A DNA stretch of 64,000 nucleotides from Arthrobacter sp. SLBN-83 (GCF_006715285.1 NZ_VFMX01000001.1:3658001-3722000), one strand, 5' to 3'. Positions 23,551-33,983 are shown, numbered from the stretch's first letter. The notes: generated by a model not told the origin, from the sequence alone. Numbers and translations are program-made.

Positions 23551-25536
23551 CTATCCGGCGTAACTGTCCAGGGCGGCCGCCAGCCAGTCCCGCGCGGCGG
23601 CGGCTACATCGGCGGGTGCCAGGATGCGGGCCGCGCCACCGTGCTGGGCCACGAACATCGGCAGCCACCCCGTACTGCCAAACCGGATCTCTGCCACCAG
23701 GCCGCCGTCCGGAAGTTCGGCTGTCCGCTCCGCGTAATAATCCTCCGCCAGCCTCCTCCCCTGCCGGGTGAGCTGGACCGTGACGGTTGTGTCGTCGTCG
23801 TTCGGGGTGAACAGCTTGGCCGGGACGCCCCTGTCCCGTTCCCCCGCCTTGCCGGCGGGCGCCCCGTTGGGGTGCACGTCCTGCACCCGGTCCAGGCGGA
23901 AGTTTCTTAGGCCGTCCACCCGGTGGCACCAGGCTTCGAAGTACCACGTGTTGTCCAGGGAATAAAGCCGCAGTGGGTCAACGTCGCGTTCCGTGACCGC
24001 ATCCCGCTGCGGTGACAAGTACGTGAGATGGAGCTGCGAACGGGACTCGATGGCCTGGCGGACAGTGGCGTGCGTTTCCGCGTCCGCGGGAGCCACCTGC
24101 GGGCCGGCGATGGAAGCAGCGCGCAGGCCTTCCTCCCCCGCGGCGGCCAGGAGCTTCAGGGTGACCGATTCCAGGGCGCCCCCGCCCGGCAGGTCAGGCA
24201 GCCCATTGAGTGTCTCAAGCCCGGTCAGCAGCGCGCACGCCTCCTCGACGGTGAACCGGACCGGCTTTTTCAGGTCGAGGTCCTGGGTGATGAAGACGTG
24301 GTCGTCCTCCCACTGGATGTCGAGCAGGTCATCCGGATAGCCCCCGGGCAATCCGGAGCAAATGAGAATCCGGAGGTCCGCCTCGAGTTCTTCGCGGGTG
24401 ACGCCGAAGTGGCGGGCGACATCCTGAATGTGGAGGCCCTGGTTGTGGACCAGGAAGGGCACCAGCTGCAGCATTCGCTTGAGCTGGTCCTCGGAGGTCC
24501 CTTTCCTGCCGGTGCGCGCACGGCTGTCGGTGAAGGAGTATGCGGGGACAGGTGCGGCGCTGAAGTCTGCCGCGCCCTGCAGCCGCCGCCGTACGGCCCC
24601 GGCAAGTCCGGCTGGTTCCACTGCCAGGGCGTCCGGCCCGTAGGATGCCAGTTCTTCGGCCAGGACTTCCGGGTCGCGGTACTCCAGGACGAGCCGTTCG
24701 TAGCCGTCGCGGGGCCGGCCGGAGGCCTGCGCGCCGGCATCCTGGACCGCCCGGCGGCGAAGGGCCAGGAGGTGCCCTTTCCGGACATCCACGACGGCGG
24801 TGCGCAGCGGGAGTTCAGGCAGCCGGTCCAGCTCCGCCCGGATGTTGAAGTCGGCCGGCGGCTCGTACTGCTCTCTTGGGAGCGTGCTTACGGCACTGGT
24901 GATGCGGGAAAGCCGGAACTGCCGGGCGGCCTTCCGGGTCCGGTCGTAGCCCATCAAGTACCACTGGCCGAAGCGGCTGCCCAGGCCCCAAGGCTCAACA
25001 GTCCGTTCTTCTTCCTTGCCCGTGCTGCCTGCCAGGTAGGTGAAGGTCACGGGATGCCGGCCGTGCATGGCTGCCACGATGTCGTCGAAGGCCTGCCCTG
25101 CCGGTTTGATCCGGGGCTGGACTCCGGCCGGCAGTTCCACCTCTGCCATCTGCCCGGATGCCTGCAGCTTCCGCAGCGCACTTTGGGCTGCCGTGCCCAG
25201 CGCAGCACGCTCCCAGAGCTGGGAAGCCAGCAGGAGGACGGTCCACTCCTCGGGCCCGAGCTCGACATCAGGGAGCCGGTTGGATTCTTTGCCGATCCGG
25301 TACCGCGTTGTGGCGGGATCGTCTTCGCTCCAGCCCAGCTCCGTCAATGTCTCGACGTCAAAGCCCATCGCCCGGAGGTCATTCTTGTCCCGCTCGAACA
25401 TCCGACCGAATGCGACGTCGTTGCCGGACGTGTCGTGGTAGACCTTGTCGCGCAGCTCGCTGCGGCGGAGCCCGTAGCGGGTGTTGAGCAGCGCGATCAA
25501 CAGGTTGAGGAGGCGTTCAGTGCGGGTTACGGACAC
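23551..25536 (-). CDS. pafBC: Fused PafB-PafC WYL-domain transcription regulator
   Basis: A 661-residue protein in which two related halves are joined. The first (about 1-320) begins with a winged HTH (RTERLLNLLIALLNTRYGLRRSELRD) and contains a WYL-type segment (GQWYLMGYDRTRKAARQFRLSR). The second (about 325-661) begins with another HTH (DQLKRMLQLVPFLVHNQG) and a second WYL segment (WYFEAWCHRVDGLRNFRLDR). In mycobacteria PafB and PafC are separate subunits that activate the RecA-independent DNA damage response. The natural fusion is known from Arthrobacter, so this supports the genus-level assignment. It starts at GTG 25536. Confidence 0.95.
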   Translation of the reverse strand: MSVTRTERLLNLLIALLNTRYGLRRSELRDKVYHDTSGNDVAFGRMFERDKNDLRAMGFDVETLTELGWSEDDPATTRYRIGKESNRLPDVELGPEEWTVLLLASQLWERAALGTAAQSALRKLQASGQMAEVELPAGVQPRIKPAGQAFDDIVAAMHGRHPVTFTYLAGSTGKEEERTVEPWGLGSRFGQWYLMGYDRTRKAARQFRLSRITSAVSTLPREQYEPPADFNIRAELDRLPELPLRTAVVDVRKGHLLALRRRAVQDAGAQASGRPRDGYERLVLEYRDPEVLAEELASYGPDALAVEPAGLAGAVRRRLQGAADFSAAPVPAYSFTDSRARTGRKGTSEDQLKRMLQLVPFLVHNQGLHIQDVARHFGVTREELEADLRILICSGLPGGYPDDLLDIQWEDDHVFITQDLDLKKPVRFTVEEACALLTGLETLNGLPDLPGGGALESVTLKLLAAAGEEGLRAASIAGPQVAPADAETHATVRQAIESRSQLHLTYLSPQRDAVTERDVDPLRLYSLDNTWYFEAWCHRVDGLRNFRLDRVQDVHPNGAPAGKAGERDRGVPAKLFTPNDDDTTVTVQLTRQGRRLAEDYYAERTAELPDGGLVAEIRFGSTGWLPMFVAQHGGAARILAPADVAAAARDWLAAALDSYAG

Positions 25537-25565
25537 GTTGGTTACGTTACTAAACTCCCCGGGGG

Positions 25566-25614
25566 AAAGCAGAAAGCGCGGCTGGACGGAGGGTCTTCCT
25601 CCATCCAGCCGCGC
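25566..25614 (-). terminator. Rho-independent terminator between the FKBP gene and pafBC
   Basis: A 17-base inverted repeat (25576-25592 with 25598-25614, one mismatch) in the minus direction, followed by a T-rich tract, lies 25 bases after the stop of the FKBP gene. pafBC therefore probably has its own promoter in the remaining short gap or reads through. Confidence 0.75.
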
Positions 25615-25638
25615 TCATGGCCGCGTCCCTAAATGCGG

Positions 25639-26034
25639 TCAGCGGACCCCAACGAGGTCCACGACGAAGATCAGGGCTTCGTTGGGGGCGATGGCGCCGC
25701 CGGCGCCACGGGAGCCGTAAGCCAGCTCCGACGGGATCTCCAGGCGGCGGCGGCCGCCCACCTTCATGCCCAGCAGGCCCTGGTCCCAGCCCTGGATGAC
25801 CTGGCCGACGCCGACGCAGAAGTCCAGCGGTGCGCCGCGCCCCCACGAGGCGTCGAATTCCTCGCCAGTGGACCAGGCAACGCCGACGTAGTGGGTGGAG
25901 ACGGTGTCCCCTGCCTTGGCTTCGCGGCCGTCACCTTCGATGAGGTCGGTGATGACGAGTTCCGTGGGGACGTCGCCTTCCGGGAAATCGATCTCGGGCT
26001 TCTGGCGGTCGAATTCCCGCTGTCCAAACGACAT
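25639..26034 (-). CDS. FKBP-type peptidyl-prolyl isomerase (cytoplasmic)
   Basis: A 131-residue single-domain protein without signal peptide. FKBP hallmarks are TVSTHYVGVAWSTGEEFDASW, VIQGWDQGLLGMKVGGRRRL, IPSELAYGSRGAGGAI and a final FVVDLVGV. It catalyses proline cis-trans isomerisation. It is followed by a hairpin terminator and lies between a lipoprotein paralogue and pafBC. Confidence 0.95.
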   Translation of the reverse strand: MSFGQREFDRQKPEIDFPEGDVPTELVITDLIEGDGREAKAGDTVSTHYVGVAWSTGEEFDASWGRGAPLDFCVGVGQVIQGWDQGLLGMKVGGRRRLEIPSELAYGSRGAGGAIAPNEALIFVVDLVGVR

Positions 26035-26097
26035 GCTTGCTCCTAAGTGTCGGTGCTTATGGTTGCCGCGGAGGACGCGGCGTCCCTGTAAGTCTTG

Positions 26098-27072
26098 CTA
26101 CTTGACCCCGAGGATGTCCACTACGAACACCAGGTCGCCCTTCGCCTGGCCCTGGCCGGCGTCGCCGTAGGCCAGGTCCTTGGGGATGACCAACAGGACG
26201 CGGGAGCCTACGGTTTTACCGGTGAGGCCCTGGGTCCAGCCCTTGATGACGCCGGAGAGCGGGAAGGTGGCCGGCTGGCCACGGTCGAAGCTGGAATCGA
26301 ACTTGGTGCCGTCGCTGAGGTTGACGCCGACGTAGTTCACGGTGAGCGTGTCGGATTCCTTCACGGTGGCACCGCTGCCCTTGATCAGGTCCTGCGATAC
26401 GAGGGACGTGGGCGCGGCTGCACCGGCCACGTTGATTTCCGGTACGCCGTCCTTCTCAGTCACCGTGGGCAGCCCCGCCTGCGGCGACACGGTTTCACCC
26501 TGGGGCTTGTCCAGAACGGGAGTGGGGTCTGAGGCGGAAAGAACCTTGATGATCAGCAACTGGGTGGGATCGGCAGCGGCAGTGGGGCTGGCGCTGGGGC
26601 TTGCGCTGTCGGACGGGCTGGGGCTTGCCGACGGCGCACTCTGCTGGCCGGGGACGGCGAGGGCAAGGCTGGAGCCCACCTTTGCGCCCACGAAAGCGTT
26701 GTAGATGACGGCGTTGCTGGTCTTGAGCTCATCGTTGAGCTCAAAGCTTTGAGGTTCGTTGGGGAACGTATCCTCCAGCTGGGATCCGTCCGTGCCGTTC
26801 AGGGCCAGGATGGAGATCTTGGCGACCTGGTTGGCCTTCACGGTGTCGCCGCTGCCTTCGGAGACCACTTTGATGGTGGGCTGGGTGACGGTCAGCGGCT
26901 TGTCGAAGTCCACACCCGGGGCCTTCTTGTCGCCGTTGTCGGTCAGCTTGAGGGAGTCGAACTTTGCAGTCTCCCCGGCGGACTGGCTGCTGGGTTCGGG
27001 CTGGGAGGCTGTACCTCCGCAGGCGGTCAGGAGCAGCAGGCCGGGGAGGAGGATTGCTAGTAGTCGGCGCAC
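26098..27072 (-). CDS. FKBP-type peptidyl-prolyl isomerase lipoprotein
   Basis: A 324-residue protein. The signal peptide ends in LLLTACGG (lipobox), so it is anchored outside the membrane. The first half (about 60-145) looks like a degenerate FKBP domain, followed by a Ser/Pro/Ala-rich linker (about 145-165). The C-terminal domain (about 230-324) is a canonical FKBP: VNYVGVNLSDGTKFDSSF, VIKGWTQGLTGKTVGSR and FVVDILGVK. It may assist folding of exported proteins. The start is GTG 27072. Confidence 0.9.
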   Translation of the reverse strand: MRRLLAILLPGLLLLTACGGTASQPEPSSQSAGETAKFDSLKLTDNGDKKAPGVDFDKPLTVTQPTIKVVSEGSGDTVKANQVAKISILALNGTDGSQLEDTFPNEPQSFELNDELKTSNAVIYNAFVGAKVGSSLALAVPGQQSAPSASPSPSDSASPSASPTAAADPTQLLIIKVLSASDPTPVLDKPQGETVSPQAGLPTVTEKDGVPEINVAGAAAPTSLVSQDLIKGSGATVKESDTLTVNYVGVNLSDGTKFDSSFDRGQPATFPLSGVIKGWTQGLTGKTVGSRVLLVIPKDLAYGDAGQGQAKGDLVFVVDILGVK

Positions 27073-27203
27073 GTAGGAAAACTTTCGTCGGGGCAGGGTG
27101 GATACGACATTCCGCGTGGCGGCGGACAGTGCCGTGGAGAGGTCCCGTTAAAAAGGACCTTATCCAGAATAGACCCTGAAGCTGGACGTCAGCCCGGAGC
27201 CGA

Positions 27204-28568
27204 TCAACCCATGGAGTCCAGCAGCGCATCCACCCGCTCATCGACGCTTCGGAAGGGGTCCTTGCAGAGGATTGTCTGGTGCGCACGGTCGTTCAACTTC
27301 AGGTGCACCCAATCGACCGTGTAGTCGCGCCCCAGTTCCTGTGCCCGGCGGACAAAGTCCCCGCGGAGCTTTGCGCGGGTGGTCTGCGGTGGCGCGTCCA
27401 CGGCACTCTTGATGACCGTGTCGTCGACGATCCGGCGTACCGCGCCCCGGGACTGCAGCAGGTAGAAGAGTCCCCGGCTGCGGGAAATGTCATGGTAGGT
27501 AAGGTCGAGCTGGGCGATCCGGGGGGCCTCCAGGCCCAGACCGTGCCGATCGCGGTAGTTGTCCATCAGCTTCTTCTTGATGGCCCAGTCGATTTCCGTG
27601 TCGATGCCCCTGGTATCACCCGATTCGATGGCGTGCAGCGTGCGTTCCCACAGATCCAGGATCACGGGAACGTGCTGGTTGTGGGCGCCGTGTTCCTTGA
27701 CGAACGCCGTGACCTTGGTCAGGTATTCCTGCTGGATTTCAAGGGCTGTGAGTTGGCGGCCGTTGGCCAGGCGGACCAGGGCGCGGCCGCTGAGGTCGTG
27801 GGAGATTTCCCGGATGCTGCGGATGGGGTTTTCCATCCGCATGTCGCGCATGATCACGCCCGCTTCGATCATCCGAAGAACCAGGTCCACGGTGCCGATC
27901 TTCATCAGGGCCGTCGCTTCGGACATGTTGGAATCTCCGACGATGACGTGCAGCCGCCGGTAGAACTCGGCATCCGCGTGCGGCTCGTCCCTTGTGTTGA
28001 TGATGGGGCGGGACCGGGTGGTGGCGGAGGAGACACCCTCCCAGATGTGGTCGGCGCGCTGGGAAAACGCGTAGGTCGCCCCATGGGGAGTCTTCAGGAT
28101 CTTGCCGGCCCCGGCGATGAGCTGCCGGGTTACGAGGAACGGAATCAGGATCTCGGCAAGACGGGAAAACTCACCGCGCCGGGGAATCAGGTAGTTCTCG
28201 TGGCTGCCGTAGGAATTGCCCGCGGAGTCTGTGTTGTTCTTGAACAGGTACACGGTGCCGTTGAACCCTTCGGCAGCCAGCCTGGCCTGCGCCTCATCCA
28301 CCAGGTCGTCAAGGATCAGCTCACCCGCACGGTCATGGGCGATCAGCTGGGCAAGATCGTCGCATTCTGCCGTGGCGTATTCCGGGTGGGACCCTACATC
28401 GAGGTACAGCCGCGAACCGTTGGTAAGGAACACGTTGGACGAACGGCCCCAGCTGACCACCTTGCGGAACAGGTACCGGGCCACCTCCTCGGGAGCAAGA
28501 GGCCTGGAGTCCGGGCTCGAGTAAGAGATCCCGAACTCGGTTTCGATGCCGAAGATTCTCTTGTCCAT
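27204..28568 (-). CDS. pafA: Pup-protein ligase PafA
   Basis: A 454-residue protein, close to the usual length. The N-terminal strand [10 protein letters not shown] carries the catalytic Glu/Asp-rich metal site, and further family motifs are [37 protein letters not shown] and [19 protein letters not shown]. PafA is a glutamine synthetase-fold ligase joining the C-terminal Glu of deamidated Pup to substrate lysines. It is the last gene of the proteasome block, 9 bases after prcA. Confidence 0.97.
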   Translation of the reverse strand: MDKRIFGIETEFGISYSSPDSRPLAPEEVARYLFRKVVSWGRSSNVFLTNGSRLYLDVGSHPEYATAECDDLAQLIAHDRAGELILDDLVDEAQARLAAEGFNGTVYLFKNNTDSAGNSYGSHENYLIPRRGEFSRLAEILIPFLVTRQLIAGAGKILKTPHGATYAFSQRADHIWEGVSSATTRSRPIINTRDEPHADAEFYRRLHVIVGDSNMSEATALMKIGTVDLVLRMIEAGVIMRDMRMENPIRSIREISHDLSGRALVRLANGRQLTALEIQQEYLTKVTAFVKEHGAHNQHVPVILDLWERTLHAIESGDTRGIDTEIDWAIKKKLMDNYRDRHGLGLEAPRIAQLDLTYHDISRSRGLFYLLQSRGAVRRIVDDTVIKSAVDAPPQTTRAKLRGDFVRRAQELGRDYTVDWVHLKLNDRAHQTILCKDPFRSVDERVDALLDSMG

Positions 28569-28577
28569 GTGGTCCTC

Positions 28578-29288
28578 CTAGGCCAGCAGTGCTGTGATGT
28601 CCGCGTCGTTAAGCCTGCGGAAGGCGCGCCGCGTGCCGCGGGTGCTCTCGGAAAGCCTGTCCAGTACGGCTACTTCGAGTGCGCTGGGCGGCAATGGCGC
28701 AGCCGACTGCTCCCCCTCCTGGACGGGCGTAAGACCCTTGAGTGCCAGCCGCACGGCGTCGGCGAAGCCAAGTGAGGCCTGCCAACCGGCGTCGATGGCC
28801 GATGACACCTTCTCAGCCTGGCCACCCATCACCACGAAGCTGTGCTCGTCGGCGATCGAGCCGTCGAACGTCAGCCGGTACAGGTGGTCTTCGGCCTGCG
28901 TGTTGCCCACCTCGGCGACGGCAAGTTCCACCTCGAAAGGCTTTTGTTCGGCGGTGAAGACGGCACCGAGGCTTTGCGCGTAGACGCTTGCCAGGCCGCG
29001 GGCGGTCACGTCCTCGCGGTCATAGGAGTAGCCGCGGACGTCGGCGTAGCGGACGCCGGCCTGCCGGAGGCTTTCGAATTCGTTGTACTTGCCCACGGCG
29101 GCGAAGGCGATCTTGTCATAAATCTCGCCGATCTTGTGGAGGGATGGCGAGGGGTTCTCGGCGACGAGTGCAATGCCGTCCGCGCAGCTGATAACCACCA
29201 CCGAGCGGCCGCGGGCGATGCCTTTCCGCGCGAAATCCGCGCGGTCCTTCATCAGCTGTTCGGGCGAGACATAAAACTGCTGGGTCAT
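28578..29288 (-). CDS. prcA: Proteasome alpha subunit PrcA
   Basis: A 236-residue protein. The N-terminus QQFYVSPEQLMKDRADFARKG is typical of the bacterial alpha ring, followed by GRSVVVISCADGIALVAENP and KIGEIYDKIAFAAVGKYNEF. There is no catalytic threonine, as expected for alpha. Alpha rings gate the chamber and bind the ATPase C-terminus. The gene lies one base downstream of prcB. Confidence 0.97.
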   Translation of the reverse strand: MTQQFYVSPEQLMKDRADFARKGIARGRSVVVISCADGIALVAENPSPSLHKIGEIYDKIAFAAVGKYNEFESLRQAGVRYADVRGYSYDREDVTARGLASVYAQSLGAVFTAEQKPFEVELAVAEVGNTQAEDHLYRLTFDGSIADEHSFVVMGGQAEKVSSAIDAGWQASLGFADAVRLALKGLTPVQEGEQSAAPLPPSALEVAVLDRLSESTRGTRRAFRRLNDADITALLA

Positions 29289-29289
29289 C

Positions 29290-30111
29290 TCAGGCCTCCC
29301 GTCCGGCGATGGTACGCGCTTCGATCACGCCGCGGGAGGCAGCGGCAAGTTCCGGCTCCGGCACCCGGCGGGCACCCGTCCTGTCCACCGTGTAGACCAC
29401 AGGCCAGAGTTGGCGGACCGTATCCGGACCGCCCGTGGCCGAATCGTCGTCCGCGGCGTCGTACAGGGACTCCACGGCAACGGAGAGTGCCTCCGCTGCG
29501 GTGAGGTTGGGGCGCCAAAGCTTCTTCAGGGCACCGCGGGCGAAGACGGAACCGGAGCCCACGGTGTGGTGTTCGTGTTCTTCGTACCTGCCGCCGGTGA
29601 CGTCATAGGAAAACAAGCGGCCAACACCGGCAGTGGTGTCGAATCCCGCGAACAGGGGCACTACCGCCAAACCCTGCAGGGCCAGCGGAAGGTTTCCCCT
29701 GATCATTGCCCCCAGCCGGTTGGCCTTTCCCTCGAGGCTCAGCTGGGTGCCTTCGATCTTTTCGTAGTGTTCGAGTTCGACCTGGAAGAGCCGGGTCAGG
29801 TCAATCGCAATGCCCGCCGTTCCGGCGATGCCGAGAACCGAGAAGTGGTCCGCAGGAAAAACCTTCTCGATGTGCCTGCTGGCGATGACATTGCCCATGG
29901 TGGCCCGCCTGTCCCCCGCCATCAGGACACCGCCGCCGTAGCTCATGGCAACGATGGTGGTGGCATGTGGGACCTGCACCGGAGCAGCCGCGGACGCACC
30001 ACCTTGGAGGGACCGGTTAAAGGGCAATAGCTCGGGCCGGTCCCGTAGAAGGTGTTCCGTAAAGGACGAGGTGGCGTTTGCGGCTACCTGGTTGGCGGTT
30101 GATTCCTGCAC
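29290..30111 (-). CDS. prcB: Proteasome beta subunit PrcB
   Basis: A 273-residue protein with a 50-residue propeptide ending before Thr51 ([13 protein letters not shown], cleavage before TTIVAM), which becomes the nucleophile; the usual Asp and Lys of the active site are in AGDRRAT and the following strands. The GTG start (30109-30111) follows AAGGAG by about six bases. PrcB forms the catalytic inner rings of the 20S proteasome. Confidence 0.97.
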   Translation of the reverse strand: MQESTANQVAANATSSFTEHLLRDRPELLPFNRSLQGGASAAAPVQVPHATTIVAMSYGGGVLMAGDRRATMGNVIASRHIEKVFPADHFSVLGIAGTAGIAIDLTRLFQVELEHYEKIEGTQLSLEGKANRLGAMIRGNLPLALQGLAVVPLFAGFDTTAGVGRLFSYDVTGGRYEEHEHHTVGSGSVFARGALKKLWRPNLTAAEALSVAVESLYDAADDDSATGGPDTVRQLWPVVYTVDRTGARRVPEPELAAASRGVIEARTIAGREA

Positions 30112-30191
30112 TCATCACTCCTTGAACGTGGTACTTCAACGTCGGTACAGATCCCGGCCTTCCGCGGCTTCCGCCACCTTCCGGGTCCGGG

Positions 30192-30395
30192 TTACTGGCC
30201 GCCCTTTTGGACGAATGCCCGGACGAACTCCTCAGCGTTGGATTCCAGGACGCCGTCGATTTCGTCAAGCAGATCGTCCACGCCTTCGGTTGATGCCGAA
30301 GCCTGCGCCTCAGGCGGTGCCGGGGGTGCCTCGGGGATGTCTTCGTCGACCTGGCTGTCGCGTGACTGCGGCTGTTGCTGCTCCTGGCCTGCCAT
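30192..30395 (-). CDS. pup: Prokaryotic ubiquitin-like protein Pup
   Basis: A 67-residue protein, largely disordered and rich in Gln/Glu/Pro/Ser at the start (MAGQEQQQPQSRD), with the helix VDDLLDEIDGVLESNAEEFV that binds the ATPase coiled coil, ending in VQKGGQ. The terminal Gln must be deamidated by Dop before ligation. It lies 84 bases downstream of the end of dop and upstream of prcB. Confidence 0.97.
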   Translation of the reverse strand: MAGQEQQQPQSRDSQVDEDIPEAPPAPPEAQASASTEGVDDLLDEIDGVLESNAEEFVRAFVQKGGQ

Positions 30396-30479
30396 TGGGT
30401 TCCCTCCTTCTTCCTTCGGTAGATCCGGCGGATCCTCCGATATGCCCATCCTGCCACGGGACGGACGTTCCGGCGCGGT

Positions 30480-32153
30480 TTACGCCGCAGGCGGAGTGCT
30501 GTTGTGTCCCAGCAGTTCTCCGAGGAATGGTCCCGCTTCCCGATAGCGCTGGAACAACGCTCCGGTCAGGGCTTTGGTTCCCCTCAGGGGCTCCCGGGTG
30601 GGCACCCGCTGAAGCCTTCCGTAACCCGGCACGTCAAAGATGACAGAGTCCCAGCTTGCCCCCACCACATCCTTGCCAAAGCTGCTGATGCACTTGCCCC
30701 GGAAGAAGGCACGGGTATCTGCCGGTGGCTCCGCTACAGCGGCGGCGATTGCGGCATCATCCACCACGCGCTGCATCCTGTTCCTGGACAGCAGGCGGTA
30801 GTAAAGGCCCTTCTCAGGCCTGATGTCCGCCCACTGGAGATCCACCAGGCCCAGCCGCGCGTCGCTCCACTCCAGTCCGTCGCGCTGGCGGTAGCCATCC
30901 AGCAGGGAGAGTTTGGCCAGCCATTCCACAGAGGTGGCGGCGGCCGCCCTGTCACTGTCCAACTGGGTGAGGACGGACGCCCACCGCTCCAGGACCTCGT
31001 GGGTATGTCCGTCACCGTCCACGGCGTCACCTACACCGGTGTCCTGCGCGAGTTTGGCCGCAGCTTCGTGGTACATCCACTGGAGGTCCAGGGCCGTGAC
31101 GCGCCTCCCGTCCAGTAGGCGCAGCTTCGCGGTCAGGGAGGTGTCATGACTGACAGTCTTGAGCGCTGCGACGGGCTCATAGACCTCGATCTTGGGCGCA
31201 AGCCCCGCTTCAATGAGGCTGAGGACCATCGCCGTTGTCCCGAACTTGAGGTAGTTGGACACCTGGCTGAGGTTGGCGTCCCCGATAATCACGTGCAGGC
31301 GCCGGTACTTGTCCGCGGTGGAGTGCGGCTCATCCCTGGTGTTGATGATGGGCCTGCGGATGGTGGTTTCGAGGCCCACTTCAGCTTCGAAGAAGTCCGC
31401 CCGCTGGCTGATCTGGAAGCCGGGGATGGAGCTGTCCTGGCCGAGTCCCAGCCGGCCGGCACCACAAACCACCTGCCGGCTCACGAAAAACGGCGTCAGC
31501 CCCCGCACGATATCCCCGAATGGCACCGACCTTGGCATGAGGTAGTTCTCGTGCGAACCGTAGGATACGGACTTGTTGTCCGTGTTGTTCTTGTACAGGT
31601 TGACCGGTGGGAGCGCAGGGTCCGCGGCCAGCCGGCGGACGGCGGCAAGGCCCACCAGGTCACCGGCGGCGTCCCAGGTCACGGCGTCGCGCGGATTGGT
31701 GACTTCGGGGCTTGAGTACTCAGGGTGTGCGTGGTCCACGTACAGCCGGGCCCCGTTGCCCAGGACCATGTTCATCAGCAGGGTCCCGGACTCGTCCTGG
31801 CCGTCGAGCTCAAGTTCCTCGCGGCCGTACGCCAGGGCCACCGCTTCGGCGTCAAGCACCGGCGGCTGGTCGGTCAGCTGGGTGGGATGTGCGGCCCCCC
31901 TGTCCACTGTCCAGCCGCGGGCATCATGCAGCGGCTCTTCGTCGGTGTAGTCCCAGCGGGTTTCGGCTCCGCCCGCAGCGCGTTGCCGGGTGACCTGGGC
32001 ATAGGCCTGCACCACCCTGGCGCTCATCATGGTGGCGTTGGCGGAAGGTGCGGAAGGAGCGTGGATCCCGTATTCGGTCTCCGCTCCCATGACGCGCATG
32101 GCCCCGCCGGCGGGGAGGGCCTCCCCGCCGGCAGATCCCTGTGCACCCGTCAT
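30480..32153 (-). CDS. dop: Pup deamidase/depupylase Dop
   Basis: Up to 557 residues. The conserved part starts at Met 19 ([16 protein letters not shown]) and continues with [34 protein letters not shown] and [19 protein letters not shown], the same fold as PafA but with the Dop-specific insert. It deamidates Pup-Gln to Pup-Glu and also removes Pup. The ATG at 32151-32153 overlaps the arc stop (ATGA). Known homologues begin at about the second Met, ATG 32097-32099, so the true start is uncertain; a strong hairpin lies between the two candidate starts. Confidence 0.93.
   Translation of the reverse strand: MTGAQGSAGGEALPAGGAMRVMGAETEYGIHAPSAPSANATMMSARVVQAYAQVTRQRAAGGAETRWDYTDEEPLHDARGWTVDRGAAHPTQLTDQPPVLDAEAVALAYGREELELDGQDESGTLLMNMVLGNGARLYVDHAHPEYSSPEVTNPRDAVTWDAAGDLVGLAAVRRLAADPALPPVNLYKNNTDNKSVSYGSHENYLMPRSVPFGDIVRGLTPFFVSRQVVCGAGRLGLGQDSSIPGFQISQRADFFEAEVGLETTIRRPIINTRDEPHSTADKYRRLHVIIGDANLSQVSNYLKFGTTAMVLSLIEAGLAPKIEVYEPVAALKTVSHDTSLTAKLRLLDGRRVTALDLQWMYHEAAAKLAQDTGVGDAVDGDGHTHEVLERWASVLTQLDSDRAAAATSVEWLAKLSLLDGYRQRDGLEWSDARLGLVDLQWADIRPEKGLYYRLLSRNRMQRVVDDAAIAAAVAEPPADTRAFFRGKCISSFGKDVVGASWDSVIFDVPGYGRLQRVPTREPLRGTKALTGALFQRYREAGPFLGELLGHNSTPPAA
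32106..32132 (-). promoter_or_regulatory. Very stable hairpin at the arc-dop junction
   Basis: A perfect 12-base-pair GC-rich inverted repeat (32106-32117 with 32121-32132) with a three-base loop. It lies 18 bases inside the longer dop frame and ends 6 bases before the conserved internal ATG. It contains a GGGGAGG that could be a ribosome site, so it could limit dop translation. Confidence 0.5.
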
Positions 32154-33901
32154 AGATACTGTCCTGTGGTCGGCATGGTCTCGATGGACTTACCCGGCTC
32201 CTGGCCGGCCTTGCCTTGGACGATGGTGCGGATGTAGGTGATCCGTTCGCCCTTCTTCCCGGAGATCCGTGCCCAGTCGTCCGGATTGGTGGTGTTGGGC
32301 ATGTCCTCGTGTTCGCGGAACTCGTCCACCACGGCGCGCAGCAGGTGCTCGATCCGGAGCCCCTTCTGGTGCGTGGTCAGCAGGTCCTTGATGGCGTACT
32401 TCTTGGCCCGGTCCACCACATTCTGCACCACTGCCCCGGAGTTGAAGTCCTTGAAGTACAGCATCTCGGTATCACCGTTGGCGTAGGTGACCTCCAGGAA
32501 CTCGTTGGACTTGTCTGTGGAGTACATCGCTTCCACCGTGCGCTGGACCATGGCGTCAACGGTGGCCTGGATGTCCCCGTTGTGTTCGGCCAGGTCGGAC
32601 TCGTGGAACGGCAGGTCCGTGGTGATGTATTTGTTGAAAATGTCTGCAGCAGCCTCGGCGTCGGGCCGCTGGATCTTGACCTTGACGTCCAACCGGCCGG
32701 GCCGGAGGATGGCGGGGTCGATCATGTCTTCGCGGTTGGACGCGCCGATGACGATGACGTTGTCGAGGCGCTCCACGCCGTCAATCTCGCTGAGGAGCTG
32801 CGGCACGATGGTGGTCTCGACGTCGGACGAGATGCCGGTGCCGCGGGTGCGGAACAGTGAGTCCATCTCGTCGAAGAACACCACGACCGGGCTGCCGTCC
32901 GAGGCCTTTTCCCGGGCGCGGGAGAAGATCAGGCGGATGTGCCGCTCTGTTTCACCCACGTATTTGTCCAGGAGCTCAGGCCCCTTGATGTTGAGGAAGT
33001 AGCTCTTCAAGTCAACATTTCCGGACCGTTCCGCGGCGCGGGCGGCGAGCGAGTTGGCCACGGCCTTGGCGATCAGGGTCTTGCCGCAGCCGGGAGGGCC
33101 GTACAGGAGGATGCCCTTGGGAGCCTTCAGGCCATGTTCCCGGTAAAGGTCCGGGTGCAGGAACGGCAGTTCGACGGCGTCGCGGATCTGTTCGATCTGC
33201 GGGCCAAGGCCGCCGATGTCCTCGTAGGTGATGTCCGGAACTTCCTCAAGGACCAGGTTCTCCACCTCGGAGCGCGGCACCTTTTCCAGGGCGTAGCCGG
33301 TCCGGGAGTCAACGGAGAGGGCGTCCCCTACCCTGAGTTTCTCGGAGAGGAGGGCGCCGGAAAGCCGGACGACGCGTTCTTCATCCGCGCGGCCAACCAC
33401 CAGGGCCCGGTCGCGTCCCAGCATTTCCTTCAGGGTGGCAAGCTCCCCGGCGCGCTCGTAGCCCAGTCCCGCCACGATCAGGAGGGCCTCGTTCAGGAGC
33501 ACTTCCTGCCCAACTGCAAGCTGGTTGATGTTCACCAGCGGGCTGATGCCTACCCGCATCTTCCGCCCGGCGTTGAAGATGTCCACCGATTCTTCAGTGG
33601 CCGCCTGGCCGCTGTTGCCCGGAGCGGGTTGCCGCTTTGGGTTGATCTGGAGGATGGTGCCGAAGCTGTAGGGCGGCTGCCCTTCCTGGTCCAGGGCGTT
33701 TTTCAGCCGGAGGATCTCTGCCTTCGCCGTCTCAAGCATGCTGACCAGCTTGGAGTTGTTCTGCGTGGCTGCTGCCAGCTGGCGGTCGATATGCCTGAGC
33801 TTGTCCCGAAGTATGTTGACCTGGCGGTCAGCAACCGAGAGGTCGTTGGCGGCAGACTGCTCTGCCGGTGTACGTCCGGAGTCCGTGTTTGGTGTCTCCA
33901 T
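32150..33901 (-). CDS. arc: AAA+ proteasomal ATPase ARC/Mpa
   Basis: A 583-residue protein. N-terminal coiled coil (about 25-75), which binds Pup, is followed by two OB-type domains (about 80-210), then the AAA+ domain: Walker A GPPGCGKT (268-275), Walker [10 protein letters not shown], and second-region [18 protein letters not shown]. The C-terminus ends TTGQYL, the motif that docks into the PrcA ring. It unfolds pupylated proteins and feeds them to the proteasome. Its stop overlaps the dop start. arc is the name used in Arthrobacter and Rhodococcus, mpa in Mycobacterium. Confidence 0.97.
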   Translation of the reverse strand: METPNTDSGRTPAEQSAANDLSVADRQVNILRDKLRHIDRQLAAATQNNSKLVSMLETAKAEILRLKNALDQEGQPPYSFGTILQINPKRQPAPGNSGQAATEESVDIFNAGRKMRVGISPLVNINQLAVGQEVLLNEALLIVAGLGYERAGELATLKEMLGRDRALVVGRADEERVVRLSGALLSEKLRVGDALSVDSRTGYALEKVPRSEVENLVLEEVPDITYEDIGGLGPQIEQIRDAVELPFLHPDLYREHGLKAPKGILLYGPPGCGKTLIAKAVANSLAARAAERSGNVDLKSYFLNIKGPELLDKYVGETERHIRLIFSRAREKASDGSPVVVFFDEMDSLFRTRGTGISSDVETTIVPQLLSEIDGVERLDNVIVIGASNREDMIDPAILRPGRLDVKVKIQRPDAEAAADIFNKYITTDLPFHESDLAEHNGDIQATVDAMVQRTVEAMYSTDKSNEFLEVTYANGDTEMLYFKDFNSGAVVQNVVDRAKKYAIKDLLTTHQKGLRIEHLLRAVVDEFREHEDMPNTTNPDDWARISGKKGERITYIRTIVQGKAGQEPGKSIETMPTTGQYL

Positions 33902-33983
33902 GATGTATCAGCCCCTTCCTGCGCTTCTCTTAAGACATTAGTCCCAAGATGGCGGGTAGGGATGGAGACTCCCGAAATGTGGA

